Of a DNA stretch of 64,000 nt, positions 24,956 through 35,741 are shown one piece after another. A model generated the notes under the pieces. The model saw only the letters and a list, made by a program, of their open reading frames with translations. It was not told where the DNA came from and searched no databases. Source of the stretch: Bog-532 sp963742865 (GTDB taxonomy: Bacteria > Actinomycetota > Actinomycetes > Streptosporangiales > Streptosporangiaceae); NCBI GenBank assembly GCA_963742865.1, contig CAVUNW010000052.1, forward strand, positions 62,001 to 126,000. Direction: 5' to 3'. The position numbers were made by a program, and so were the translations under genes. The stretch's first letter is position 1. Each line of letters begins with the position of its first letter.

Positions 24956-25706
24956 CAGATTCCCTGGTCGTCGCGCCCCGCTTCTGCGGCCCGCCGGGCA
25001 GCGGCAACGGCGGCTACGTCTGCGGGCGGATCGCCGCGTACGTCGATGGCCCGGTGGCAGTCACGCTGCGCCGGCCGCCTCCGCTGGCCACGCCCATGGC
25101 CGTCGAACGGGACGGCGAAAGCTCAGTCCGCATCCACCACGGACGCACGCTGATAGCCGAGGCGGCTTCCTCGCCGGGCGGCCCGGCACCAGAGATACCG
25201 GGCCCGGTCTCAATGGCGGACGCGCGTGCGGTGGCCGGCCGCGCGCGCTATTACACCGATCCGGTGTTTCCTGATTGCTTTGTGTGCGGGATGGGCCGCG
25301 GGCCTGGCGACGGGCTGCGGATCTTCCCCGGGCCGCTGGCTGGCAGGCCGTTGTGGGCGGCGCCGTGGACACCGGACCCGTCGGTCACCGGCGCCGGCGG
25401 AAGGTGCGGCCGGAGGTGGTCTGGGCGGCACTCGATTGTCCCAGCGGGATCGCCGCCGCCGAGGCCGCCGGCCTGGCCCGGGACACCGCCATCCTGCTCG
25501 GGCGGATGACGGCCAGCCTGGCGGTGCTGCCGGCGGCTGGCGCCCAGTGCCGGGTGATCGCCTGGCCGGGCGGGCGTGACGGCCGCAAGCTCACCGCCGG
25601 ATCGGCGTTGCTTGGGCCCGGCGGCGAGGTGCTCGCCGCGGCCAGGACCGTGTGGCTCACCGTGCCGCGCCCGGTTCCGGCGGCGGCCACTGAAGGAGCG
25701 TCGTGA
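24952..25706 (+). pseudogene. Thioesterase/hotdog-like protein, frameshifted
   Basis: From ATG 24952: 'APRFCGPPGSGNGGYVCGRI', 'AAYVDGPVAVTLRRPPPLAT', 'PDCFVCGMGRGPGDGLRIFP' is a conserved actinobacterial hypothetical family with a hotdog fold and a CxxC-like 'DCFVCG' pair. After 'APWTPDPSV' the frame shifts by one near 25400, then 'VRPEVVWAALDCPSGIAAAE', 'GLARDTAILLGRMTASLAVL', 'LLGPGGEVLAAARTVWLTV' complete the second hotdog. About 250 residues when restored. Likely hydrolyses a CoA thioester or simply binds one. Confidence 0.65.
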
Positions 25707-25751
25707 CCAAGGTCAGTGCGCTACGACCCTCCAGGTCGCAGCACTAAGCGC

Positions 25752-26731
25752 TCAGTCGCGCGCTCGAGTTGCTCCGGCGCCCCGGTCGGGCACGGGCCGG
25801 TCGGCGATCGCGATGGCCGAGTAGGTCGCCGGGAAGCCGAGGCGCCAACTGGGGTACCGGGGAGTCCAGCCGAGTTCGCGCCTGGCCTTGGCGTTGGAGG
25901 AGCCGCGGACCTGGGTGGCCATGACGACGGCTGCCGGCCGGCGAGCAGGCGCGCGAGCCAGGCCGGCATGTGGCGCGGTGGCTTGGCGCCCAGCGCGCTG
26001 GCGAGCATCGGGAGCCAGTCGCGGAGCGGGGCGGGTTCGTCGTCGACGATGTTGTAGATCGCCGGCCCGGACTGCTCGAGGGCGGCCACCGTCGCTGTGG
26101 CACCGTCATCGAGGTGCAGCCAGGAGAAGATCCCGCCGCCGTCGCCGACGATCGGGAACTGCCGCTTCCGGATGGGCTCGATCAGCGCGTCGTTGGCGGC
26201 GCCGTAGAACCCGCCGTAGCGCAGTGCGATGCCGCCGAAGCCGGTGGCCGCCTTCTCCAGGTGGGCGATCGCGGCGAATGTCTGGCCGGTGTTCGGCGGC
26301 GGAGTCTCATCGACAGGATCGGCCTCGGTCTTGATCGGCCCGCCCCGCCGTGCGTACAGGTAGGGCGCGAAGCTCTGCGCTACGAACCGGTGCACGCCCG
26401 CCTCCCGGGACGCGGCCAGCAGCGCATCGGTTCCCTCGGTTCGCAGCCGGTTGGTGGTGGCGAAGGCCTTGTCCAGGCTCCGGCCGAACTTGACGCTCGC
26501 CAGCGCCGTGGCCTGATGCACGATCGCGTCCGGCCTGCTGTCGAGCACCGCCGTGCGCACGGCGCGCGCGTCGAGCAGGTCGAGTCTCACCGGCTCGGCG
26601 CCGAGCTCCAAGAGCAGCTGAGCACTCGCCGGCGAGTTGTGGGTGCCGATCACCTCGTGCCCGGCGTTGATCAACTGCGGGACAAGACGGCTCCCGAGAG
26701 CGCCACTTGCTCCGGCAACGAAGACTCGCAT
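25752..26731 (-). pseudogene. NAD-dependent epimerase, ECF41 partner, frameshifted
   Basis: From ATG 26731 an extended SDR: 'RVFVAGASGALGSRLVPQLI', 'VIGTHNSPASAQLLLELGAE', 'DAIVHQATALASVK', 'FVAQSFAPYLYARRGGPIKT', 'GIALRYGGFYGAANDALIEP', 'FSWLHLDDGATATVAALEQS'. Near 25945 one base is off; the other frame gives a normal C-terminus 'AVVMATQVRGSSNAKARREL', 'GWTPRYPSWRLGF' ending at 25752. About 327 residues. It is divergent from a sigma factor of the ECF41 type, whose known partner genes are carboxymuconolactone decarboxylases, oxidoreductases or epimerases, and is presumably its target. Confidence 0.8.
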
Positions 26732-26763
26732 CGTGTATTCCTCTCACTCGGTCCATGCGGTCC

Positions 26764-26790
26764 GGTCACATTGGCCGGTCCTGGTGGGTC
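26764..26790 (+). promoter_or_regulatory. Possible ECF41-type promoter
   Basis: GGTCACA, 16 bases, GGTC. The -35 differs by one base from the ECF41 consensus TGTCACA and the -10 by one from CGTC. Located 39 bp before the sigma-factor ATG, pointing into it. Weaker than the pair found by the second ECF41 gene. Confidence 0.35.
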
Positions 26791-26828
26791 TCCCTTATGA
26801 CCCGTCGCCGAGGGAGGATGTGACCGGG

Positions 26829-27714
26829 ATGAGCGAGCAGGACTGGCTGGCGCAGCGGTTCGAGGAGAACCGGCGCCGCCTGCGGGCGGTCGCCTACCGG
26901 ATGCTGGGCTCGGTCAGCGAGGCCGAAGACGCCGTGCAGGAGGCCTGGCTGCGGCTCAGCCGCTCCGAACCCAGCGAGATCGAGAACCTCTGCGGGTGGC
27001 TGACGACCGTCGTCGCGCGGGTGTCGCTGAACATGCTGCGCTCGCGTGCGGTCCGCCGGGAGGAGCCACTGAGCCCGTACGTTCCGGACCCGATCGTCGA
27101 CCGCGCCGACCGCATCGATCCCGAGCACGAGGCGCTGCTCGCCGACTCGGTCGGGCTCGCGCTGCTCATCGTCCTCGAGACACTGACACCACCGGAGCGG
27201 CTCACCTTCGTGCTGCACGACATGTTCGGCGTCCCGTTCGACGAGATCGCCAGCCTCATCGACCGCTCCCCGCAGGCGGCACGCCAGCTGGCCAGCCGGG
27301 CCCGCCGCCGCGTCCGCGCGCAGCCCATCACGCCCGACGTCGACGTCGAAAGCCCAGCGGGAGGTCGTCAACGCCTTCCTGGCTGCGGCCCGGGAGGGCG
27401 ACTTCGACGCGCTGGTCGCCACCCTCGACCCGGGCGTCGTGCTGCGAGCCGACGGCGGCGCGGCCCTCGCCGCCATGTCCACCGAGGTACACGGCGCGCT
27501 GGAGGTGGCGCGACAGGCGGCCATGTGGTCGCGCGTCGACCTCACCATGCACCCGGCGCTGGTCAACGGGGCCGCCGGCGTGGTCGCGACCCGCAACGGC
27601 ACCGTGTTCTCGATCGCCTCGGTCATCGTCCGCAACGGGAAGATCGCCGAAATGGACTTCCTCGCCGACCCGGAACGCCTCGCCCGGCTCGACCTAACGA
27701 TCCTCGACGGCTGA
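26829..27714 (+). pseudogene. ECF41 family sigma factor (SigJ-like), frameshifted
   Basis: ATG 26829 with GAGGGAGGA upstream. Sigma region 2 'RLRAVAYRMLGSVSEAEDAV', 'QEAWLRLSRSEPSEIENLCG', region 4 'LETLTPPERLTFVLHDMFGV', 'PFDEIASLIDRSPQAARQLA', 'SRARRRVR'. A one-base change near 27345 separates the SnoaL-like C-terminal domain 'AQREVVNAFLAAAREGDFDA', which keeps the ECF41 marks DGG (LRADGGAALAA) and a final DPERL. That tail is known to regulate ECF41 activity in place of an anti-sigma factor. Overlaps the convergent methyltransferase end by 21 bases. Confidence 0.8.
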
Positions 27715-28338
27715 CAGATCCGGGGGCGGCTTGGTGCCGACGCCTTCGTAGGTGTAGCTATCAGCGGCCGGGCGGCGATGGTAGTAGGTGCTGAGCCTGG
27801 TGAGCTCGAAGCCGGCGCCGGAGACGAGATGGTCGATGGGGCGGTTGAGGTGGCAGCCGCCGAAGACGCGGCGATTCAGCGGGTTGCGCCGGGCCTGGCG
27901 GCGCGCCATCTTCGCGTCCGGCGCGAGGCCGTGCTCGATGAAGTGCAGCGCGCCGCCGGGACGGAGCACGCGGCGGACCTCGGCCAGGGCCGTGCTCACG
28001 TCGGGGATCGTGCACAGGGTCCAGGTAGAGAGCACATGGTCGACGCTTTGATCATCCAGGGGCAGCGTCTGGGCGTCCAGGCCGATGTACTCGACCGGCA
28101 CCGGGCTCGCGGCGACTCGCCTGGCCGCCAGTTTGCGCCCGGCGGTGGCGGGATCGACGGCCCAGACGTGGGTCAGGCCGGGCGGGTAATAGGGCACGTT
28201 GCGGCCTGAGCCGAAGCCGATCTCGAGCACGTCGCCGCTCAGGCCGCCGGCGACGCGGGTGCGCAGACGGCCGAGGTCGGCACCGGCCATGATGAGGTTG
28301 ATGAACCGGGGAAGGATCTGGCTTTCGTAAACGCCCAC
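27694..28338 (-). CDS. Class I SAM-dependent methyltransferase
   Basis: About 214 residues from GTG 28338: 'GVYESQILPRFINLIMAGAD', motif I 'GDVLEIGFGSGRNVPYYPPG', 'VWAVDPATAGRKLA', motif II 'LPLDDQSVDHVLSTWTLCTI', motif III 'EVRRVLRPGGALHFIEHGLA', then 'RVFGGCHLNRPIDHLVSGAG'. Similar to UbiE/PmtA-like phospholipid or small-molecule methyltransferases. No clear ribosome site; an ATG at 28419 is further upstream in frame without similarity. Divergent from an SRPBCC gene. Confidence 0.8.
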   Translation of the reverse strand: MGVYESQILPRFINLIMAGADLGRLRTRVAGGLSGDVLEIGFGSGRNVPYYPPGLTHVWAVDPATAGRKLAARRVAASPVPVEYIGLDAQTLPLDDQSVDHVLSTWTLCTIPDVSTALAEVRRVLRPGGALHFIEHGLAPDAKMARRQARRNPLNRRVFGGCHLNRPIDHLVSGAGFELTRLSTYYHRRPAADSYTYEGVGTKPPPDLSAVEDR

Positions 28339-28390
28339 GGTTGCCAGTGTGGCAGGCAAAGTGTCAGGCGGGCGGCGTACTGTTCTGCGC

Positions 28391-29026
28391 GTGACATTGA
28401 CCCGTGTCGCGCGGCGCATCGGCGCACCCCGCGCAGATATCTACCGGGCCCTCCTCGACGCGGACGCGATCGCCAGGTGGAGGGTGCCGGACGGCATGAC
28501 CAGTGACGTTCACGAATTCGAGGCCCGGGAGGGCGGGAAGTTCCGCGTGTCGCTGACGTACGACGCGCCGGACGCGGCCGGCAAGACCGCGGCGCACACC
28601 GACACCTACCACGGGCACTTCGCGCGGCTGGTGCCGGGCGAGCGGGTCGTCGAGGTGCTCGAGTTCGAGACGGCGAACCCGGACCTGGCCGGCGAGATGA
28701 CGATAACGACGACGCTCACGGACGTGGATGGGGGCACCGAGGTCGCCGTCGTGCACGAAGGGGTGCCACGGGGCGTTTCCGCGGCTGACAACGAGCTGGG
28801 CACGCGGATGGCGCTCGATCATCTCGCCGCGCTGGTTGAGGCCAAGCCCCCCGGTCAGCCCGCGTTACGGGGGACGTGGCCGCCGCTGACGAGGGCGGCG
28901 ACGCCGCTGACGTTGCCCGCCTGCGACATCGCCGCGAGGGCGCCGGACTGGTTGAGCACGTACTGGTTGAAGAAGGCCAGGGTGACGCGGCTGACGGCGC
29001 GCTCGGCCGGATTCGATGCCTCGTAG
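28391..29026 (+). CDS. SRPBCC/AHSA1-like protein with odd tail
   Basis: GTG 28391 starts 'TLTRVARRIGAPRADIYRAL', 'DADAIARWRVPDGMTSDVHE', 'AREGGKFRVSLTYDAPDAAG', 'YHGHFARLVPGERVVEVLEF', 'MTITTTLTDVDGGTEVAVVH', 'NELGTRMALDHLAALVE': a complete AHSA1/activator-of-Hsp90-type SRPBCC domain ending near 28845. The frame continues for about 58 more residues that lie antisense to the 3' end of the minus-strand lipoprotein gene and look non-natural, so the normal stop may have been lost. Ligand unknown. Confidence 0.75.
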   Translation: MTLTRVARRIGAPRADIYRALLDADAIARWRVPDGMTSDVHEFEAREGGKFRVSLTYDAPDAAGKTAAHTDTYHGHFARLVPGERVVEVLEFETANPDLAGEMTITTTLTDVDGGTEVAVVHEGVPRGVSAADNELGTRMALDHLAALVEAKPPGQPALRGTWPPLTRAATPLTLPACDIAARAPDWLSTYWLKKARVTRLTARSAGFDAS

Positions 29027-29926
29027 GGGCTCAGGCGGCTCGCGCCGAGCAGGTTGAGGTAATACCGGAGCCCGGCCCGTCCCCGCGGTACAGCGCGACG
29101 CTGGCCGAGGGCGGGTTGACGCTGTCCGCGTTGCCCTGCGTGAACAGCATGGGCGGCGTGCTGCTGGTGAAGTACTGCCCGGGCATCGCGGGCCATTCCG
29201 CGCCGGAGAGCACGGCCGCGGCTTTCACCCTGGTGTCCGCACAGCAGGTGTTGGCCGCGAGGGCGGCGACGGTGTCGCCCCCGTCGGACTGCCCGGCGGC
29301 GGCGATCTCCTGACGGTTGATAAGGCCGGACAGCACCTGGTTGGGCTCCGCGCTGAGCGTCAGCAGGCTGCTGAGCACGAAGGACATGTCCTGCGGCTGG
29401 TTCACCAGGTCGTTTTCGTCGGCCTTGGTGTTACCAAGCTCGCAGTTCGTGCGCGGGAACGTCACCGCCGCGACCACGTAACCCGCGCTGGCCCAGGTCT
29501 GCAGGAGGTCGCCGTAGGCGGCGGCGCACTGCTGGTAGCCGGGGGCGAACAGGATCAGCGGGAACGGGCCCGTGGCCGGCTGCGAGGTCGAGCCCTGGGC
29601 CAGGGGGTACTGGACGGTGGTCACCAGCGCGCGCGGGGCCAGAGGGGCACCGGCCGGCCCGTTGTGGGCCGGATAGGTGAACGTCATCTGCTGCTCGCCG
29701 ACCTGGTAGGTGCCGGCGTTGCCCAGCGGGAGCGCAGTGGGAGAAGGGCTCGGAGTCGGGCTGCCGGAGGGCCTGGCGGTGGCGCTGGTCGAGCTGACCC
29801 CGTGGCCGAGCCGGTCGCACGGGGATCCGCGGACGACGACGTGCAGGCGTTGAGCACAATCGCGACCAGGATGGCGGTGACGACCCCACACGTGATCATC
29901 AGCCGGGTACGCCTCGCAGCTGACAC
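28855..29926 (-). pseudogene. Secreted lipoprotein alpha/beta hydrolase, two frameshifts
   Basis: ATG 29926 begins a lipoprotein signal peptide, 'MITCGVVTAILVAIVLNAC' with lipobox VLNAC. A base change near 29805 moves to the frame 'GSPTPSPSPTALPLGNAGTY', 'QMTFTYPAHNGPAGAPLAPR', 'PFPLILFAPGYQQCAAAYGD', nucleophile 'IAAAGQSDGGDTVAALAANT', 'PMLFTQGNADSVNPPSASVA'; a second change near 29065 gives the C-terminus 'YYLNLLGASRLSPYEASNPA', 'VTLAFFNQYVLN'. Chlorophyllase/PET-hydrolase-like esterase anchored outside the membrane. Restored length about 357 residues. Confidence 0.72.
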
Positions 29927-29987
29927 CGATGCATCCTAGCGGCCCGGGCCCGCTGCTGTTGCGCGACACTCCTACGGCCGCGGCCGC

Positions 29988-32900
29988 TTAGCCCGCGGAC
30001 GCAACGGTTGTCCCCTGGCCCGCGGGCGTGAGATTGTCCACGTCGCCCGCCAGCGTGCCGTCGGCGAGGAGGCGGTCGACCAGGGCGTTCATGCGGGCGG
30101 CGATGTCCGGGCCGCGGCGGCTCCAGCCGTAGAGCCGGGCAATCCTCGTGGTGAGCACGTCGCGGCTGATGCCGCCGGTGTCGCGGACGAGGTTGACGAG
30201 CGCCAGGGCGAGTTCCTCCTCGTGGACGTGGTCGACGTCGCGACGGCAATCGTCCGTGGGGGTCCGGACGGTCACGAGCGGAGGGCGGGTGAGGATGACG
30301 AAGTCGCCCTCACGGAGCACGCCGGCCGCCTCGATGGCGACGTCGATGTTCGCGCGGATCCGCGGGCTGATCCGGCCGACGTCCCATCCGTCCCGCAGGC
30401 GCTGATAAAGGACGTCCAGGTGAACGGGCTCCTCGGCGGTGACGACGGCCTGGACCCCGGGGGCCATGAAGTAGGCGCTGCCCGGCTGATCGGCATCAAT
30501 CCAGCCCGGCAGCGGCGGAACGCTGGCGGTCACGTACGGGGTGGCCCACGGCGGGACCACGTTATCGAAGATGGCGGGCTCGGTCACGATGACCGGGCGA
30601 TCCTCCTCCCCCGTTCCCGGGCTGCTCAGCAGGCCATGCACGGGAGCGGCGATGGCCTCCTCGATCGCCGACCTGAGCTTGCGCTCCTCGCCGTGGCGGT
30701 CGCGGTACCAGGCGGTGCCCCAGATCCGGTGCAGATTCCAGCCGAGCCCGCGCAGGACCTTCTCCCGGAGCCGGTCCCGGTCCCGCGCGACCTTCGAGGA
30801 GTGGTACTGGTAGCCGTCGCACTCGACGCCGAGCGCGTAGACGCCGGGGTGCTCGGGGTGGCAGACGCCGATGTCGATCCGGTACCCGGCCGTGCCGACC
30901 TGCGGCATGACCTCATATCCCCACGAACGGATGACGCTGAGGACCGATTCTTCGAACGGGGACTCCGCGTCGCCGCCGGTGGCGGTGCCGAGAGCCAGCG
31001 CCGGCATGCCGCGCTCGGCGTAGTCGAGGTAGTGCCGCAGGTGCCGGACGCCTTCGGTGGTGACGGACTCGGGGATATCGCCGGCCGGATGCTGGAGACG
31101 ATTCGTTCCGGTACCGGGCCCGGGTGATGGCCACGTTGAGCCGCCGCCAGCCGCCCTGCCGGTTCAGCGGGCCGAAATTCATCGTGATCTTCCCGTGCTC
31201 GTCCGGCCCGTAGCCGATGGAGAAGATCAGCACGTCCCGCTCGTCACCCTGGACGGACTCGAGGCTCTTCACGAAGAACCCGCGCAGCCGGTCATCCTGG
31301 CCGAAAAACCGGTTCAGGTCGGGACGGTCCTGGCGGGCACTGCTGACGGCGGCCTCGATCGCCTCGGCCTGGGCCTCGCTGAACGTCACCACGCCCAGGC
31401 TGAGGCCCGGGCGGGTGTCGTAATGGTGCAGGACCCGCTCCGCGACCTTGGCCGCCTCGACCGGATTGTCCCGGGAGGTTCCGCGCCGGTAGGTGCCGTC
31501 GACGTGGAACAGTTCGACACCGACGTCAGGCCCGTCGCTGTGCCTGCTGGGGAAGGTGACCAGCTGACCCCTGTAGAAGGCGGCGTTGGAGAACGAGATG
31601 AGCGCCTCGTGCAGGGACCGGTAGTGCCAGCGCAGCGTCAGGCTACGGTAGGCGCCCGACCCCTTGGCCAGGTCCAGGATCGAGTCGAAGTCGGCGGCGT
31701 CGTCGGAGTCTTCGGACCATTCGTCCTCGTCGTCGGTCAGCGCCGCGGCGAAGAAGTTGGTCGGCGGCAGCTGCTTCTGGTCCCCGGCCAGGATGAGCGC
31801 GTCGCCGCGGTAGATGCAGTTGATCGCGTCGCCGGGGGTCACCTGACTGGCCTCGTCGAAGATGACCACGTTGAAGCGCAGGCCGGCGGGCAGGTACTGG
31901 CTGACCGCCAGCGGCGACATCATGAAGCACGGCTTGATCGCCTGGGTCACGTGCCGGGACCGCTCCAGCAGGGTCCGCACCGGCATGTGCTTTTTCTTCT
32001 TCTCGGCTTCGCGGTGAATCACGGCGGCCTCACCGACGTCGCTGCCGGGGCGCCGCGCGTTACAGGCCCGGATGATGGTCCCGGTCGCGGTGGAAATGAG
32101 CGCGCGGTCGAGTTTCCGGTACTCGCTGACGAGCGCATCCCGGTCGGTCGCGCGGACGACGGAGAGGTCAGGGTCGGTCCCGAGGTGGTATTCGGCCCAT
32201 TCCGTGAGCAGGGCGCGCTCGATCACCGCGGCTACCAGTCCCGCCGGCGTCCGTTCGGACATACAGAACGTCGACCGCGCCCTCCAGGCCGTGCGCGGCC
32301 AGCGTGGCCCGGGCGCCGGAGAAGGCGTGCCATTCGTCCTTGCCGCCGGTGTCGTCACGCAGGGCGGCGATCAGGTCCCTGGCCTCGTCGTAGTCGTCGA
32401 GCTCGGCTTTCAGATCCTCGCGCCGGCCAGCCTCGAAGGCCTCCAGCAGGGCGTCGCGGCCGCGATTCCACGCCTCCGCGGTGGCCGCGAGCTGGGTGTC
32501 GGGAATCGCGCCGTCGGCCGCCTTGACCTGGGCGGGAGTAAGGGGCGCCTCGGTGCCGTTGATCATGGTGCGCAGCAGTCGCGCCCATTCGACGGCGAGC
32601 CGGACCGCCGCGATATCGGTTCGTTCACCGGCGTACAGGCTGCCGAACGTGTCGCCGAAATGGCTAGCCTGGCGGGCGAGACGTTCGCGGGCGGCGTCGG
32701 CCGCATCCCGCAGGCCCACAAGATGACGGGACATGCCCGCATCGAGAGGCCGGCCCACCGCGTCGCTGACCGCCTGGGTAAACGCGGCCGCCGCGTCCAG
32801 CGGGCCGAGGTGCGCGCGGAGCCACTCGATCGCGTCGGGGATCGGGCCGCCGAGCAGATCTGGCGGGGCCGCCGCCGCCTGCCCGAAGGCCAGGGTGGCC

Positions 32901-35509
32901 TTCCAGGCATTCAGGTCGCGGGTGATGTCGTCCGCAGCGCCCGCGATGACCGGGTTGGGGGGCGCATCCGGTGCGGCAGCGTCGGCGAAACCGCTCAGGT
33001 CGCGCCCGCGGCTCCGGCGGACAGCGGTCGCCGCGACCTCCAGCGCACTGTTCAGCTGGCCGAAGTCGGTGGCCGCGCCGCGGTAATAGCTGCCCAGGAT
33101 GGCGGCGGAGGCGTCCTCGGCGGCGGCGAGGTCGTCGGCGGCCTTTTTCCAGGCGACAGCCAGGCGAGGCAGCGATGGGCCTCGTCCTTGTCCACCCCGT
33201 CCCGGGTGAAGGCAGCGACGGTTTTCTTGTCGGCGCGGTACTCACCGGAGAGTTTCCCCAGCCGGTGGTGCTCGCCGTTAAAGCGGCGCGCCAGGCCCTC
33301 TACGTCGTACTGGAGCACGGAGGGCGTGTAGAGGGACTCGCGGCGGTTTCGGCGCGGGCCAGCTTGTCCTGGGCGGCCTGCAGCTGGCGGGCCGCCTCGC
33401 GCGCCGCGGCCAGCCCGGAGACCGATAGCCAGGCGCGTTCGGGCCGGTGCGGCTCCCGGGTCAGCGTGGCCAGGGTGAGCAGGTCTTCCGCTTCACCGAA
33501 CGTGGACGGCGCGCGCAGGCCCAGCATGCTCGCCAGTCCCACCAGGGCACCGAACCGCTTGTCGAGCATGTTCGCCTCGGCTGTGAACGCCTCCGCGAGC
33601 GCGGTGATCCGCACCGCGGTCAGGCCGCCGATCTCGACCGGGGGCGGCATCAGGGAGCCGAGGGACTGATCGCCGGGGTCGGGCAGCGCGCTGGATCGCG
33701 GGACGGCTGACCAGGGGACTTCGGCGGCGCGGGTGACGTCATTCTCGCGCGCCGTGATCTGCGCGAAATGATCGGCCAGCTCGGTGACGGCGGCGCTGAC
33801 GGCATCGAGGCTGCCGGTCGTCAGCCAGTCCGCCGGCAGGCCCTCCGGCCGGGCCGACAGATGGGCGAGCAGCCGGGCGAGTGCTTCCGCGTCCGATGGG
33901 CGGCTCGACCCGACCGTGTTGGCCAGCGTCCGGTTCACCTGGGCGATGGCCGCCAGCGTGGCCAGCGATGACGCGGCCTGGTGCAGCCGGGGGTCGAGCG
34001 CTCCCTTCTCGGTCACACCGCGCCAGATGAACGAACGCCCCTGCGCCGCGGGCCGCCAGGCACCGGCCAGTTTCGCGGACGCGGCCTTGATGTCGCCGAA
34101 GGCCTCGACGGTCAGGTCCACCGGGGCGATGCCCGCCAGCGGGGCCGCGGGAACATCGTGCAGCTGGGCGATCATCCCGAACACGTCGTGCAGGGAGTAG
34201 CCGAGCGGCTGGCGTACGCGGTTCATGGCGTCGGCGTAGGCGTTCAGCTCCTCGCGCTGCTTGCGCACGGCGTCGACGTCGATGGCCGGCATCGGGGCGG
34301 GGGCAACAGGAACGGTGTCGAGCGCCTCCCCGAGAGCGACCGCGACCTGCTTGCGGGTGGCCTCGTGGGAGTGCAGCTCGAGCAGGTAGGCGCGGAGCCC
34401 CGCGGCGTCGAGCCGGTCCCGCACCACATCCAGGGCCGCGGCCTTCTCGGAGACGAACAGCACGGTTTTCCCGGCGTTCAGGAGGACGCCGATCATGTTG
34501 GCGATGGTCTGGCTCTTGCCGGTACCGGGCGGGCCGTCCATGACGAACGACCGGCCCTCGAGCGCGGCGGCGATACTGGCCCGCTGCGAGGAGTCCGCGT
34601 CCAGGATGACGGGCGTGGTCTGCGGGCGGGGCGTGGCGGTCGACGTCGGCGTCGGCGAGCTCGTCGAAGTAGAAGCTCCGAGGACTCCGGGCCACGGGCC
34701 CCGGCGGCGAGGGCGCCCTACCGCGGGGTGCGCGGCGATGAGGTCCTCGTGGTCGAGCAGGTCCCGGTACATCGCCTCCTTGGCGAAGGAGAAGCACGAA
34801 AGGACAAGGGTGTCGTTGACCTGCCAGCCGTCCTGAGTGGCGACGGCGGCGCGGACGGCGTTCAGGATGCCGGGGAGGGTGGCCTCTTCGGGGTCTTCGA
34901 GGCGGGGCAGGGCGATTCCGTGCTGGGACAGCTTGAGGGCCAGGGCCGGGTCGAGGACGCGGTCCTCTTCGAGGGGTTCCAGGGTGGGGAGCTGCCGCGG
35001 GCCCTTGTGGTCCAGGCGGACCGGGACGAGGAGCAGCGGGCTTGTGTAGCGGGTACGGTCCTCATCGGTCCAGTTCAGGGTGCCGAAGGCCAGGTAGAGG
35101 ACGGAGAGGCCGCGGTCGAGGTACTCCTGGGAGGAGCGGCGGTAGAGGGAGCGGAGGGCGGCGGCCAGGTCGTCGGGGTCGACGTCGGCGTCGAGGGTGC
35201 CCGGTGCGGGCGGGGGAAGCGGAGGCGTCTCCGCTGGACCGGCCTCATCCGGTGCGGGCGGGGCTGGGTCTTCGTCGGCTGGCTCGGGCGCAGGGCACGG
35301 AAGCCGAACGTGCCATGACTGGTCAGGCGGGCCAGGACGTCCGCCGCCGGCGGGCGGATCAGCTCCACCGAGCCGGTTCTGCTCGGCTTGAAGTTGAGCA
35401 GCCGGTTCGACCCGGTGAGGTTGATCAGGCCATCGCGCCAGCTCTGGATGGCCGAACGGATCAGCGCCTCCCGGTCTCCAGGCTGCGGGGTCAAGCCCTC
35501 GTCAGGCAC
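29988..35509 (-). pseudogene. Giant SF1 helicase-nuclease (DUF4011/MTES_1575/DUF3320 type), several frameshifts
   Basis: About 1840 residues across several frames. Order from 35509: DUF4011-like start 'AIQSWRDGLINLTGSNRLLN'; Walker A 'MDGPPGTGKSQTIANMIG' (about 34505-34545); long helical insert; Walker B 'VVIFDEASQVTPGDAI' (about 31815-31865); 'LRWHYRSLHEALISFSNAAF'; 'SVQGDERDVLIFSIGY'; motif VI 'RLNVAITRAR'; then a PD-(D/E)XK-like nuclease 'YRIDIGVCHPEHPGVYALGV', 'ECDGYQYHSSKVARDRDR'; and a C-terminal DUF3320-like helical domain. Frame changes near 35290, 34740/34650 (compensating), 33315, 33170, 32270, 31130 and 31100. All catalytic motifs remain, so the gene may be intact in the organism. 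Such multidomain helicase-nucleases occur in defence islands. Divergent from the DprA pair. Confidence 0.8.
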
Positions 35510-35711
35510 CTGCGTCCCCTCCCTTCAGCGCCATCCCTTCGGCGCCATCCCTTCAGGGCCGTCCGCGCCTACGCAGAATAGACGCGGAGACCGACAAAAT
35601 GGATGTCCTCGCGACAGTGGCGGCCGAACAGATACAGCCAGGCTCTTTACCGGGACGTCGGCGTGGCGTCACTTGAGCTGTGCCAGACTCGCTGGCAGAG
35701 TGGAGACCTAC

Positions 35712-35727
35712 GCGAACATAGGTTCGA
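35712..35727 (+). promoter_or_regulatory. Putative LexA (SOS) box of dprA-like operon
   Basis: GCGAACATAGGTTCGA matches TCGAAC-N4-GTTCGA at 11 of 12 positions, a better fit than the box at 1269. It lies 14 bp upstream of the DprA-like GTG (35742), overlapping where a promoter/start region must be, and followed by AGGAG at 35733-35737. Strong case for LexA repression of the operon. It is about 200 bp upstream of the divergent helicase. Confidence 0.7.
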
Positions 35728-35741
35728 TATACAGGAGTAAC

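Noticed and set aside
30222..35318. Several 300-490-codon plus-strand open frames
   Set aside because: Antisense shadows of the helicase gene; composition biased to Arg/Gly/Val/Asp and no motifs.
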